The position numbers were made by a program, and so were the translations under genes. The notes below the pieces were generated by a model. The model saw nothing but the letters and a program-made list of their open reading frames with translations, was not told where the DNA came from and searched no databases. From Isoetes taiwanensis (taxonomy: Eukaryota > Streptophyta > Lycopodiopsida > Isoetales > Isoetaceae), in contig JAJEKV010000096.1 in the NCBI GenBank assembly GCA_021234155.1, positions 3,719,678-3,783,677 on the forward strand: a DNA stretch of 64,000 nucleotides. The letters run 5' to 3'. The stretch's first letter is position 1, and every line of letters begins with the position of its first letter. Below are positions 32,239 through 43,404 of the stretch, one piece after another.

Positions 32239-34660
32239 CCTCCCTTCGAACCCTCGAGGAAACCCTGCACGCAAGCTCTCAGCCACTTCAAAGGCAGGGA
32301 GGGCTGCCAAAATGCAAACCCTACAGATTTTGTAGGGTTTAAGTATCGGGAAGCTGCTCCATCTGCTAATCCCACCGTTCAAATGGTAGCTCATGTCCCA
32401 AGAAACATTTTCAAAAAGAAAAAATGGCCATCCCCGCACGGGATGTATAAGCGCCAAATTTCCCCTTTAAGGACGTATATAGGCGCATCTAGCGGGAAAT
32501 GAAGGGTCGCCCCAGTTCGGTTGTTCCAGTGAGCTTGAAATGCGGTTTTGTCTTTGTATATGAGTTCAAAGCATTCAGTTTACTCCAAAACCAACCAGTA
32601 GGAATAACAGAGCCAAACTCGACTCGCCATGGGCAATTAACTAGTGGACCCTTCGCTCAACATATGCTCCCTGCCTAGTGCACGAGTCTAATAAACATAG
32701 CATGTACTCGATAATTCGAACTTTTGCTCGATCTTCTACTCCTCAAACGTGTGTCCTAGATTAACTCTGCTTCTCTGGATGCAACACCGCACTGGTATTG
32801 TCGTTCCGTGGCTTCTGGCATGCTCGGGTCACGATGTCCGGGCTTGGAACACGACATCAGGTCTAAGCAGGTTTGGAACTGGTGCCTGGAAGGGCTTTTA
32901 TTGTTCTCCCTCCCTTCGAACCCTTGAGGAAACCCTGCACGCAAGCTCTCAGCCACTTCAAAGGCAGGGAGGGCTGCCAAAACGCAAACCCTACAGATTT
33001 TGTAGGATTTAAGTATCGGGATACCAAAGCTGCTCCATCTGCTAATCCCACCATTCAAATGGTAGCTCATGTCCCAAGAAACGTCTTCGAAAAGAAAAAA
33101 TGGCCATCCTCCGCACGGATGTGCCAAGCCCCAAATTTCCCCCTTTCCGACGTATATAGGCGCACGATGGGGAAATGAAGGGTCGCCCCAGTTCGGTTGT
33201 TCCAGTGAGCTTGAAATGCGGTTTTGACTTCGTATATGAGTTCAAAGAATCCAGTTTACTCCAAAACCAACCAGTAGAAACAACAGACCCAAACTCGACT
33301 CGCCATGGGCAACTAGTGGACCTTTCGCTCAACATATGCTCCCTGCCTAGTGCACTAGTCTAATAAACATAGCATGTACTCAATAATTCGAACTTTTGCT
33401 CGATCTTCTACTCGTCAAACATGTGTCCTAGGGTAACTCTGCTCCTCTGGATGGAACACCGCACTGGTATTGTCGTTCCGTGCCTTCTGGCATGCTCGAG
33501 GTCACGATGTCCGGGCTTGGAACACGACATCAGGTCTAAGCAGGTTTGGAACTGGTGCCTGGAAGGGCTTTTATTGTTCTCCCTCCCTTCGAACCCTTGA
33601 GGAAACCCTGCACGCAAGCTCTCAGCCAATTCAAAGGCAGGGAGGGCTGCCAAAACGCAAACCCTACAGATTTTGTAGGGTTTAAGTATCGGGATACCAA
33701 AGGTGCTCCATCTGCTAATCCCACCGTTCAAATGGTAGCTCATGTCCCAAGAAACGTCTTCGAAAAGAAAAAATGGCCATCCCCTGCGCGGACGTGCCAA
33801 GCCCCAAATTTTCCCCTTTCCGACGTATATAGGTGCACAACGGGGAAATGAAGGGTCGCCCCAGTTCGGTTGTTCCAGTGAGCTTGAAATGTGATTTTGT
33901 CTTCGTATATGAGTTCAAAGCATCCAATTTACTCCAAAACCAACCAGTAGGAACAACAGAGCCAAACTCGACTCGCCATGGGCAACTAACTAGTGGACCT
34001 TTCGCTCAACATATGCTCCCTGCCTAGTGCACTAGTCTAATAAACATAGCATGTACTCGATAATTCGAACTTCTGCTCGATCTTCTACTCCTCAAACATG
34101 TGTCCTAGGATAACTCTGCTCCTCTGGATGCAACACTGCACTGGTATTGTCGTTCCGTGCCTTCTGGCATGCTCGGGGTCACGATGTCCGGGCTTGGAAC
34201 ACGACATCATGTCTAAGCAGGTTTGGAACTGGTGCCTAGAAGGGCTTTTATTGTTCTCCCTCCCTTCGAACCCTTGAGGAAACCCTGCATGCAAGCTCTC
34301 AGCCACTTCAAAGGCAGGGAGGGCTGCCAAAACGCAAACCCTACAGATTTTGTAGGGTTTAAGTATCGGGATACCAAAGCTGCTCCATCTGCTAATCCCA
34401 CCGTTCAAATGGTAGCCCATGTCCCAAGAAACGTATTCGAAAAGAAAAAATGGCCATCTTCCGCACGGATGTGCCAAGTCCCAAATTTCCCCCTTTCCGA
34501 CGTATATAGGCGCACGACGGGGAAATGAAGGGTCGCCCCAGTTCGGCTGGTCCAGTGAGCTTGAAATGCGGTTTTGACTTCGTATATGAGTTCAAAGCAT
34601 ACTCCAGGGACCAACTAGTAGGACCAACATATAGCCAAGCTCGACTCGCCATGTCTACAT
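32239..34660. repeat. ~675-bp tandem array, 3.6 copies, each with a TATA-like box
   Basis: Units start at 32,239, 32,909, 33,582 and 34,259 (CCTCCCTTCGAACCCTYGAG), about 670-677 bp apart. The last is cut off near 34,660. Each unit has a small hairpin (ACCCTACA-GATTT-TGTAGGGT, the arms altered in one copy) and a stretch CGACGTATATAGGCGCA followed ~20 bp on by an ATG starting a 45-62-codon frame (MKGRPSS). Substitutions between copies do not favour third codon positions, and the tail reads in different frames, so I do not call it a gene. A minus-strand frame of up to 130 codons is likewise shared by descent only. Confidence 0.9.
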
Positions 34661-35310
34661 AGAACTTGTGTCTAGTGTGTTTCTGGAGAATGCTCCTCTA
34701 AATAAAATGCAAACCTTTTGAGTTATGATGGTCTTGTTGTGCATCAGGTCTTTTGCTTTAAACGTAAGCATTCACATTGGTCACATATTTTTGAACAAGG
34801 CCGCTTCAAAGTCTAAACGCCATAATAGGGCAAGAAATTACAAAGGCACAATTTTAATATTCTCTCTCTATTTGAGTTTCTCTGTAACTCCATCTCTATG
34901 TATACATAGCGCATCACCAACACATGTGAGTTCAAAATGGCCGTGTCTTATTTCTAGACCGTATAGTTAACCTTAGGCAATTTAGGCGGTCCTAGCTGCT
35001 TCTAAATTCTAAGTTTTGATAAGGTGAGAAATCATTAGTTATGCTTTAGATACCATTCGCCTCGTAATAATTTCTTAACGTAGAGTCTATATTTCAGCAA
35101 GATACACCATCACACCAACATTCAAAATTCACTCCATTATAATGTTACTCTAAATCCTCGATTTGATCCAAAATTTCTAGATCCTAGGGCCACAAATACT
35201 GACTACATCAAGTCCCATACTTAGTCTATTTTCCAACTCTCCTTTCTGTGCTCTTTACTTCTGTGAGAGCAAATGGGCTGTGTGCTTTCATGTGCCTCGA
35301 CTAATCGGTG
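34661..35310. other. No gene seen
   Basis: AT-rich interval after the tandem array. Confidence 0.4.
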
Positions 35311-35703
35311 ATGCGGGAGATAGAGGAGGAGATAAGGATCTGCAGCATCTGTGTGAGTATGATAGCCATCGTTTCGACCTTGATAATTGCCGCCATGGCG
35401 GGAGATATCACTGTGCCGGACCTGCTTAGGGCAGAACAAAATCACCTGTTTGTTGGAGCTCCCTGTGTGGCCTCTTCTCATTTGAAGTTCATGAAGATTA
35501 TTGCTCATAGCCTTTTGGTTTTTGAGGTATTTTTTCTTCGCAGTGGATCCTTTCTCTTTGTGACACTCCTTAACTTTCTATTAAAACCCTCGCACATCAT
35601 TCGTAGTTTTAGGGCTCATATTGTTCTTGGCATCAGAGAACACGTTTTCCCACTTGAATGCCGATTGTGGGCATCCGCTTTTCTGATTCTTGGTGTAAGG
35701 TGA
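35311..35703 (+). CDS. Unrecognised ORF, possibly a first exon
   Basis: An ATG frame of 130 residues in a locally GC-richer stretch. It starts MREIEEEIRICSICVSMIAI, so a hydrophobic segment (about residues 12-30) follows a charged start, as in a signal anchor. A second ATG (MAGDITVPDLLRAEQNHLF) is at about residue 30. After LLVFE a GTATTTTT could be a donor, and the remainder looks less protein-like. I do not recognise it, and it could be noncoding. Confidence 0.25.
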   Translation: MREIEEEIRICSICVSMIAIVSTLIIAAMAGDITVPDLLRAEQNHLFVGAPCVASSHLKFMKIIAHSLLVFEVFFLRSGSFLFVTLLNFLLKPSHIIRSFRAHIVLGIREHVFPLECRLWASAFLILGVR

Positions 35704-38700
35704 AGAAAAGCTTGCTGAACTTGATCTATATCTTCATGTAATATTTCCAGAAGCGAGCAAGTCATTAGGCAGCAAGTTGATCAAGTGAAGTTAACCTTTT
35801 TTTCATAAATATGGACACCTTTCTAATTACTTCATTCCACAGTTTACGAGGATTCTTCTGGAAAGCTGCTCGCATAGGTATGCCTGCAACATCATTTTCG
35901 TAAATTCGCTATCCTGGATGTTCATGGTGTGGAGAGCGTTTGAGTTTTGTATGGGGTTTTACATGTTGTTCTTTTGAATTGCATCTGCTCTGTAGTGCAG
36001 TATTTTCCATTGTGGTGTATTTGCACTGAATAAAAGCAGCATTTGATTCTGGTTTCCCTTTGTTTTTCAACTTGGTTCTCATATACCCCTTGGTAACCAT
36101 CTTTGTTAACGAATATGGAGTAACTTCAAATGTTTAATTTCCTGGAAGCCACGGAAAACACGAGGCCATGAAATATATTGCCAATGGCAATTGGAGACAT
36201 GGCGGTTGACACTACTTTTCATGCACACTATTTGCAAACCAAATCATACTTTTTGGTTTGGAAATCTTTGAAAGCTTGAAGTCTTGTGGTAAAAATTCAT
36301 CAATTGGGTGAGTGATAAAATCATACTGAATGAAAATTGCTAGGCTTCCTTAACGTAAAAATAGCTATTAAAATATTTATTTATAGTTAAGAGGCAAGTT
36401 GACTTTATTATTGATAAATGGACCACATTGGATAAATGGCCGACAAAAGTGCCTTGGCAGATACTTATGAATTGGTCAAAGCCAATTTGGTCTCTTGACA
36501 GACCTATTGGTGATGGCACTACAACCTTTACGGTAAGCTTGTATTCTGCTTGATTCAACCGCTATTAAACGGATCTTTGATAGCCTTAACATTGCGGGAG
36601 ATACTTGCGGATGAGACCTCAAATGTCCGAGAAAGTTACCCGTTGCATTGTGGCTAAAAGAAGATGTGGACAAGGTTTTGCATACGACAAATTGAAAACA
36701 ATGCAATGCTCTACTTAGTGTTCATCCAGAAAAAATTGACAGCTCAAGTATACCATTTTCAGATTATGGAAAGAGGTGTATGCCTGATATTATTGTACTC
36801 TGATAACAAAATTCAATGGGAAAAAAATTGAGCATCTTAGTCTTGGTCTTCTGTACTCTTCCCTTTTGTAATCAAAATACCGATAATAAGCAAATTTGGA
36901 TTAAAAAGGAAAAATAAAATAAAAATGCTCAAATGAACTATATGCTGAAATATACCAATTAATTAGGAGATATCACAATTTAGAACCATGTAAAAAAATC
37001 ATGAACCTCAAATTTTTTTACGCTAATACATGAAGGTTAAATACTATGGTCTCTTATCGTATTACCAAACTTGCCACGTGAAACACAGTAAGGCTGATAT
37101 CATGAAAAAAAAAAAAAAACACTAGTTTTTCACATTATCGTGGAAGCAAAATCATACTGGTATATCTAAACCAAGCATAGTTTTATTGATAACTAGTCAC
37201 TATAAAATACCATAATAATTATACACTAAAATAACAAAGATGATTAATTGCTATGAAATATCATACTAATTACGCACGTAAAATTACAATGTCAATAAAC
37301 CAAGGATAATAGATGTGATCAAATATCATTCCGATAAACGTGATAAATTAAGTAGTAGCACATATCATATATTCAAGTTCTCATAAAAACTAGCTATAAA
37401 TTATCATCTTTCAATACCATGTGAAGAAACACTATTCGTATGTCATGTTACTAAACTGCATTGATGAACTATATGGTATAACTAGACATGATTTGTAAAC
37501 TTTTTGGCCCACATACCGGTATCGATTTTAGGAGTTGGTTTTTACTACGAAATCATTAGAAAAAGATCATACTAATTCAATTTTGGGAGCACCAAATGTC
37601 GTGGACATAAAAAGTGTCCCCCAGGTACACGCTTTCACCCTAGGGGAACTGTAGTTGCGATGCTATTCTGCCATGGAGGGAGGTCAGTGCTAGAACGACA
37701 AATCAACGATAGTTCCCTGGCAAGTTTGAAGTTGAGGAGCCATTAGATTGATAGGATTTGCTCTGCTTGAAGCTCATTCTCGCAGTGTGGCATAAATCGT
37801 GGCTTAAGCACAAAACATTCTTCATGTTCTTCACCGGTTGTTTACATGTTTTTCCCCAGCTATTGCTCGTTCTTCACTGGCTAGACAAAAATGACATGCC
37901 AATTTGCACTAGGAAGCAAGCATGTTCTCCAATTAGGACAAATTTAGATAATCCCAAGGGGTTTCACATTATTGAACTTAAAAAAACATCTGAGCGTTAC
38001 GGAGGGGAGGGAGGGATACTAAGGGAAGGAGTATACTAGAATTTCATGTTACCATAATTAAGAAAATGTTATGGGGTAAATCTAAGGAAGGGGTATAAAA
38101 TTGAAGAAAATATAAAATCGTATGAAGGGGTTTTTTCTTGATAGGAATCCTTATAAGGGGGCTTTTGTCCAACTTGAGGAACGCAAACCATTATAAAAGT
38201 GAATCTCATAGGGACAACCCAACTTCAATCTTAGTCTGAAGTAATTTCAACTAAGTGTGCATTAGCAACAAATCAAATATGGAAGTCTAGTGTTCAAATA
38301 TGTGGTGGTAGTCTATAACTTAGTTGGACCTTTAGGGGGTGTATCCTATCTGGGTTCAAAGCCCTCCGGCAACCATGGAGAAGTGGGAGAGTGCAATTCT
38401 CATCGAGTGCACACAGTTCTGACAAAAGTGGGTGAGTGTGAGTTTCATCTTATGCCTTTGTCATAGTCCTAAAACATGATGGCAACGGGGTAGAGGTATG
38501 GCATTAAAACTATTGATTAACAAATTTATTTGATTCGTAGACATCCTAGAATTATTCCCATAATAATTGTGTGTCCATGCTGGTATGACATTAAGACTAC
38601 TGACCAACAAATTTATTTGATTGGTATAGACATCCTAGAATTACGCTCATGATAATCTTGTGTAGTGTGTATCTCATAAATGAAGCATCAAATGTCCTAA

Positions 38701-39086
38701 GAGATAAAAGTTTTAACCAGCTAACAAACAATTTTGCTTGTTTGGTAGACAACCTAGAATTATTCTCCAGTTTTTTCCATAGTATTATGTTTCTTTTCTT
38801 TTTTCTCCTTTGTTCTTGCATTATTCATCTGCAAGATGGGTCTAGAAGATCAAACATTTCACTAGATGAAATGCTTAAATAAAATACATTCTTGCTTCAC
38901 CATTCTCTAGTCTAACGAATAGTGTAAACATAGATAGTCGGATGGTGCGCACTGGGCACTGAGTGGAATCATTGGTTGGATATAGGAGCGGCCTTAACCG
39001 ATTGATGAGCATAGAAGCATACTTGTTGCATGGAATGTATTTTTTTAGGCTATGACTCTTATACATAGAATTGAAGAAATGTTATG
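35704..39086. other. No gene seen; AT-rich, with minor repeats
   Basis: Over 3 kb without a supported gene. An A/G-rich patch (37,985-38,165) resembles the minisatellites at 1.3 and 4.1 kb. Three imperfect ~90-bp units with CAAATTTATTTGATT and GACATCCTAGAATTA lie at about 38,505-38,770. The ERF gene's 3' flank begins at the right edge. Confidence 0.5.
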
Positions 39087-40040
39087 TTACAAGTCAAAAT
39101 AATTTACATAGAAACGAGGGGAAACCTCAGAACATGGTTGGAGGGGACAAGGAAAGGAATTGTCGGGCGGAAAAGGGATGTCTTCAAAGTCCCAAATTTG
39201 GAAATCAGAGATGGCCTCCACACAGGGCTGCTCTGTAAGGCCCAGGATATGGCTAAGAACGTCCTCCTCTTCGAACGGATCTCGCCATAGCTCCTCCACA
39301 GAATCCTCCACAGACCCTTCTTCGCTTTCTTCCTTCAAAACCGCCTCTTGAGACCCATCTGTGGCGCTGGAATCTGGACTGGAGCATTCTTCCGACACCA
39401 TAGCTTCTTCTGCAGAGCTTTCTTCCCTTTTGGGCTTCTTAATCGCCGATTTTCTGCACCGCCGCCTCGTTCTTATGCAGGTCTGCCTTGCGCTCAACAG
39501 TAGCCTCAGATCCGGTATTCCGTCTGGAAAGTTGAGCTTTGCTTTTGCTCCGCGGATCCGCCTAGCTTCTATATCGTAGGCTATGGCGGCCTCTTCCGCT
39601 GAGTTGAAGGATCCCAGCCATAGCCGCGTCTTCTTATCTCTGTCCCTTATCTCTGCTACCCATTTTCCTGTCCCCCTTTGCCTTACTCCTATAAATCGCC
39701 CCTTTTTTCTTCCTGATTTTGCAGTATATCTTTCACAATTGAGTAATCCATCATTTTGGCTCTGAAACGCTGTTTAAGAAACGGAAATCAGACTCCATAT
39801 CCAGTTTTTCGTGAAGAAATATAGAAAACAGCACTTTAATGTAAATCGTTTCTTACCTGACACATTCTCGACCGCTGGGACGCTTGGATTTATAGAACCA
39901 TAATAGAAGCTCTGGAAAGAGATAGATGGACCTCCAAAATTTCCAGCAGAAATTCCATATTGCGCAAAAGGGTCGCTAGTCCAAACAGGAACAGAACTGC
40001 CGGCCGGATTAGAAGCCTCTGTATCTTGAACTCGACACAT
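39087..40040 (-). CDS. AP2/ERF-family transcription factor (intact, two exons)
   Basis: Exon 1 is 40,040-39,857 and exon 2 is 39,769-39,087. The GTAAGA donor and CTTAAACAG acceptor keep phase 1 across an 87-bp intron, giving about 288 residues from the ATG ([14 protein letters not shown]). One AP2 domain at about residues 86-145 has [36 protein letters not shown] and [14 protein letters not shown], the DNA-contacting GVRxR..W.AEIR strands and the amphipathic helix. A single AP2 domain places it in the ERF family, which binds GCC- or DRE-type promoter elements in the nucleus. A basic segment ([17 protein letters not shown]) is a likely nuclear signal, and the acidic, aromatic C-terminus ([14 protein letters not shown]) a likely activation region. 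The subgroup is uncertain. An upstream TTTATAAC lies near 40,190. It is the only gene in the window I consider intact. Confidence 0.9.
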
Positions 40041-41493
40041 TTTTGGATTCAGGACTGTAGAAATCCAGCGCTATGCAACACAAGAATAGATCCGAAAAGA
40101 GAAAAGAGCGAAGAATCGAGATCTGAGATTGAGGCGCCGGAATCAAACTGAAGCAGAGCACACCAAGATTTGTGGCTTATCCTCTGTTATAAAGCAAAAA
40201 AGACCAGGAAAATATCCACGGCTAGTATGATTCCACATGGCAAAGTGCCAGATGGCAGCATCCTACGGGATTAGGGGCGTGTGGAGGCCTCGAGCGCATA
40301 TGTCCCACCAAAAAATATCCCCCACCATTGGACAAAGTCAGATACCAAAATAATGGTATTATATGTTGCAAAAATAAAGTGCTAGGTGGCATAATGCTAT
40401 GGTCTTTGAGGCGCGTGGTGAATGTGTGGGGGGGGGGGCGCCCCCACACATTACACTGCTTGACCATTATCTTAGCTCATCTTGTACATTTTTCTACATT
40501 GTACAATGAACATTGAACATTTGAACATGGCTCTGCCTTTGAACTCGTTTCAATTCATGACTTATGGGATCCATACTTGTGAATATCTTCAGCCGCCTCT
40601 ATGCCTGCCGCCTTTATACAGTTGCTCTGTCTATACATACACCCAACACATATTATTCTCAATGCATACTATGTCAAACCCCCTGTTGTTTCCCACGAAA
40701 CTGTCATCCTCCATTACTGTATCAGATGCAAAAGAATGTGGATACTCTTCACAAACAAGTCTAAGAAATATCCCAATATACGTTAGGTATACACTCTCTT
40801 TATAAATGCCAAATGCTTTAACTAGCAGTTCCAATTGTCATTTTACTATTGCTAATTTTTTGTGTGCATTGGTATGCACAATTTAACGCTTTTGTCCTTT
40901 ATTGTGCTTCTAGAACATGGACCATAATGGATCATTTTTCGTTTCTTTTTCTTTATTTTTATTAATGCGAAAGGGGGTGAGGGGCAGGGAGCGGCGGTGT
41001 ACATAAACATATGTCTTAATGGTAGAGTGCATTGTATTTCTACGAACGTTTCTAGAATTGATCAGTTCTCAAGAAAGATTTTAAGCAACATATATTTCCT
41101 ATGATTTTTCTTGTTCTTGGTTTGGATGGTTTATTGGTGAAATGTATTGTTCCCTCGCTTTTTGTTTGCTTTTGTGTTTGTCAAGCATCTACTAGAGCAT
41201 AGAATAGAATAGAGTAGAATAGGCAACAATTTCTTTAAACAAGATGTCTAGATGTTCATAAGACATTTTTGTGATGGAATCGCAAGATGCTCAAAACTCA
41301 CAATATTAGTGTTTCTTCTTTGTCTTAGTGGTTTTATTCTTCCTTTCATGATCCCATGCAAGGAAGGCGCTTCTTTTTGCATGGAACTTCTAGGATCCTG
41401 ACTGCTAGGGAGGTTATTGATAAATATGTTGAATTCAATGCTGAGAATATGCCACATAAAAGTAGGAAAGATCAATAGGGAAAAACAGTTGTC
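40041..41493. other. ERF promoter side and gene-free DNA
   Basis: The first ~200 bp are the ERF promoter and leader. At 40,421-40,452 AATGTGTGGGGG and CCCCCACACATT form a perfect 12-bp-arm hairpin around a G-rich loop. At about 41,195-41,222 an (AATAG)n-like run resembles a non-LTR retroelement tail. No coding region seen. Confidence 0.5.
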
Positions 41494-42959
41494 TGTGACG
41501 TTCCACATAGTTATACGGTGTATGTATAACTATACTGACACATCACGAGCCGAGGATACGCCATCATGGGGGTACGTAGACTAACCACAAGGGATTAATT
41601 TAGCTATGCTAAATTAATAAGGGGTTAATTAAAGGTTAATTACCTATAGTTAAGGCAATTAAGCTAATTAAGTTAGGATAATTGATTAATTAGGAAGAGG
41701 ACACTTGGCCACACTCGATTGGCCAGTAGGAAACTGCTAATTTGGGGCAGCAAATTGGATTCCAATCCCAATTTGCCCCAAATCGAATCCATGGAGAGGA
41801 GCTGTTGGGCGCCCAGGCTACTTGAAGATGGAGATCCCACATGACAATGGTTCCAGCCAAAATTCGGGTTAGTAGATAGATTAGTTTGATATTTCTAGGG
41901 CCAGCGCCTCTGTCAGGCTTCTTTGCTTGTCTTTGATGATGATTAACCCTTGTTTGATAGTTAGAACTGTTCTCAACTATTGATTATGCTCTGTGATGGA
42001 TGGATGGATGTATCTTTGGTAGCATCTCTGTTAGTTCTTCCAGAAAGCAGGGATTAAGGGGGGTAGAGACCTCTGTGACCTATGTTCATTAGTATGCTCC
42101 TAGTATCTCCCATAATACCTGCTAAGTGCGGCCTGTGCACAAGATCCCACCGAGCTGTGGAATCTATGGCATGATTGGAGCACCAGACAAGGAGCCGTAG
42201 TGATGAAGTGTGGGGTGGGGTCTCGCCTGAGCATGAAAGGCTACGGGGACTCCTTCAGTGAGCTAGGCCTGATAGCTGGCCAGTGAACCAGGCCGGGTAT
42301 GGGTCTGACACTCCCTGGGTATAGTTGTGTGATCACCCTGTACTTTGAAGATAAAGTTAGGGGAGTAGGTCGGGTACGGATGCGGGGATCGCTGATGCGG
42401 CACGTATTCTCTAGCTCACCCATGGAATCACTGCGACTCTGGGAAGGGACAATTCCCTCACCTGCCTCATCGGACCGGGGAGATGTAACCCAGAGTAGTC
42501 CCGAAGGGTGATGCCTTGGGATTGCGTCTCAAGAAGGCTACAATGACGCCATAGTTTGATTCAGCTCAGCTGCAAAGTGTGCACAGGAGGGGCGGATGGA
42601 GTGGACAACCCTAGCCGATGTTCTATGCCAGCCAATGCCATGCCAAGATTCGGTCTGCTGATCTCTTGAGACCTAGCCGTCAGTTGATCCTCATCGGAGT
42701 CAGAGCCGGGGTAGCACCTTGGGTTTGGGGAGTTTTCTCTAGTATTAAATATGATATTTATGATATGCTTATGTTGTATGCTAACCTTGTATTCACGCTT
42801 CCGCGACATAGGAGCCCCATTGAAGGCGTGGGCCGAATGACACCTCCGTGTCCTTCACCCGGGCATCTTTCTATAGATGGTCCGAGTTAGACGCCATGGG
42901 AGGGGAAAGTCCCCGTATGTATACGTCCGGAGCGCCGTATATGTTCAGGGAGCGTCACA
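41494..42959 (+). mobile_element. LTR of an LTR retrotransposon (1,466 bp)
   Basis: The stretch begins TGTGACG and ends CGTCACA, matching inverted ends of the TG..CA type. It is followed at once by a primer-binding site complementary to initiator tRNA-Met. That orders it as a 5' LTR on the plus strand. A second LTR and gag/pol genes are not present in the window, so the element is truncated or interrupted after ~450 bp of leader. Open frames inside it are unsupported. Confidence 0.75.
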
Positions 42960-42973
42960 GTAGTATCAGAGCC
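42960..42973 (+). other. Primer-binding site (tRNA-iMet)
   Basis: GTAGTATCAGAGCC lies directly after the LTR end. The usual plant sequence is TGGTATCAGAGCC, so there is one change. It is the site where tRNA-iMet primes minus-strand cDNA synthesis. Confidence 0.75.
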
Positions 42974-43404
42974 GTGATTTTGAGTGTCCGAAATCATAGC
43001 ACTGACCCAAATCTCTAACCCGCTAGATCGGTAGTGAGTGGGAGTTAAGCTAGTTGGACTGCCTAACTTCTTAGTGATTTGGGTTTGTGCTAGGTTGATG
43101 TAATAAATTGTGAGTTTTAGGAAGTTTAGGGCGATTTGGAGGGAAAAATGTGTGACTGGAGGACCCAAGTTTAGATGGGCCATAGCTTTTTGTAGGTAGC
43201 TCGCATGAAGGCAAAATTGGTTCCAACAGATCGTACACATCTCAAATACCCTAGGGGGCACGTTTCCCGAGGTCGAAATGGCAACACCAAGGCAAAAAGT
43301 CAAGATGGGCGCTGCTAGCAGATAGGGTGTTTAGTTTCAAAAGATATGAGCGTATAACGCTAACAGCGCCCATATACGGTCACGCGTACAAAAATACGCG
43401 CCTG
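42974..43404 (+). other. Retrotransposon leader remnant
   Basis: Sequence downstream of the primer-binding site, without a gag frame. It ends at a 25-T run where the 2.85-kb tandem array begins. Confidence 0.45.

Noticed and set aside
32750-34660. Repeated 100-130-codon genes on both strands of the 675-bp array
   Set aside because: Frames are shared because the DNA units are near-identical. Substitutions are not enriched at third positions and the tails fall in different frames between copies.
32239-34660. rDNA intergenic spacer
   Set aside because: TATATAGG recalls Pol I spacer promoters, but no 18S, 5.8S, 25S or 5S sequence is present in the window. Kept only as a hypothesis to test.
38091-38101. 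Additional element-2 terminus (GGGTATAAAAT)
   Set aside because: Eleven-base match inside an A/G-rich minisatellite patch, with no inverted partner or target duplication nearby.
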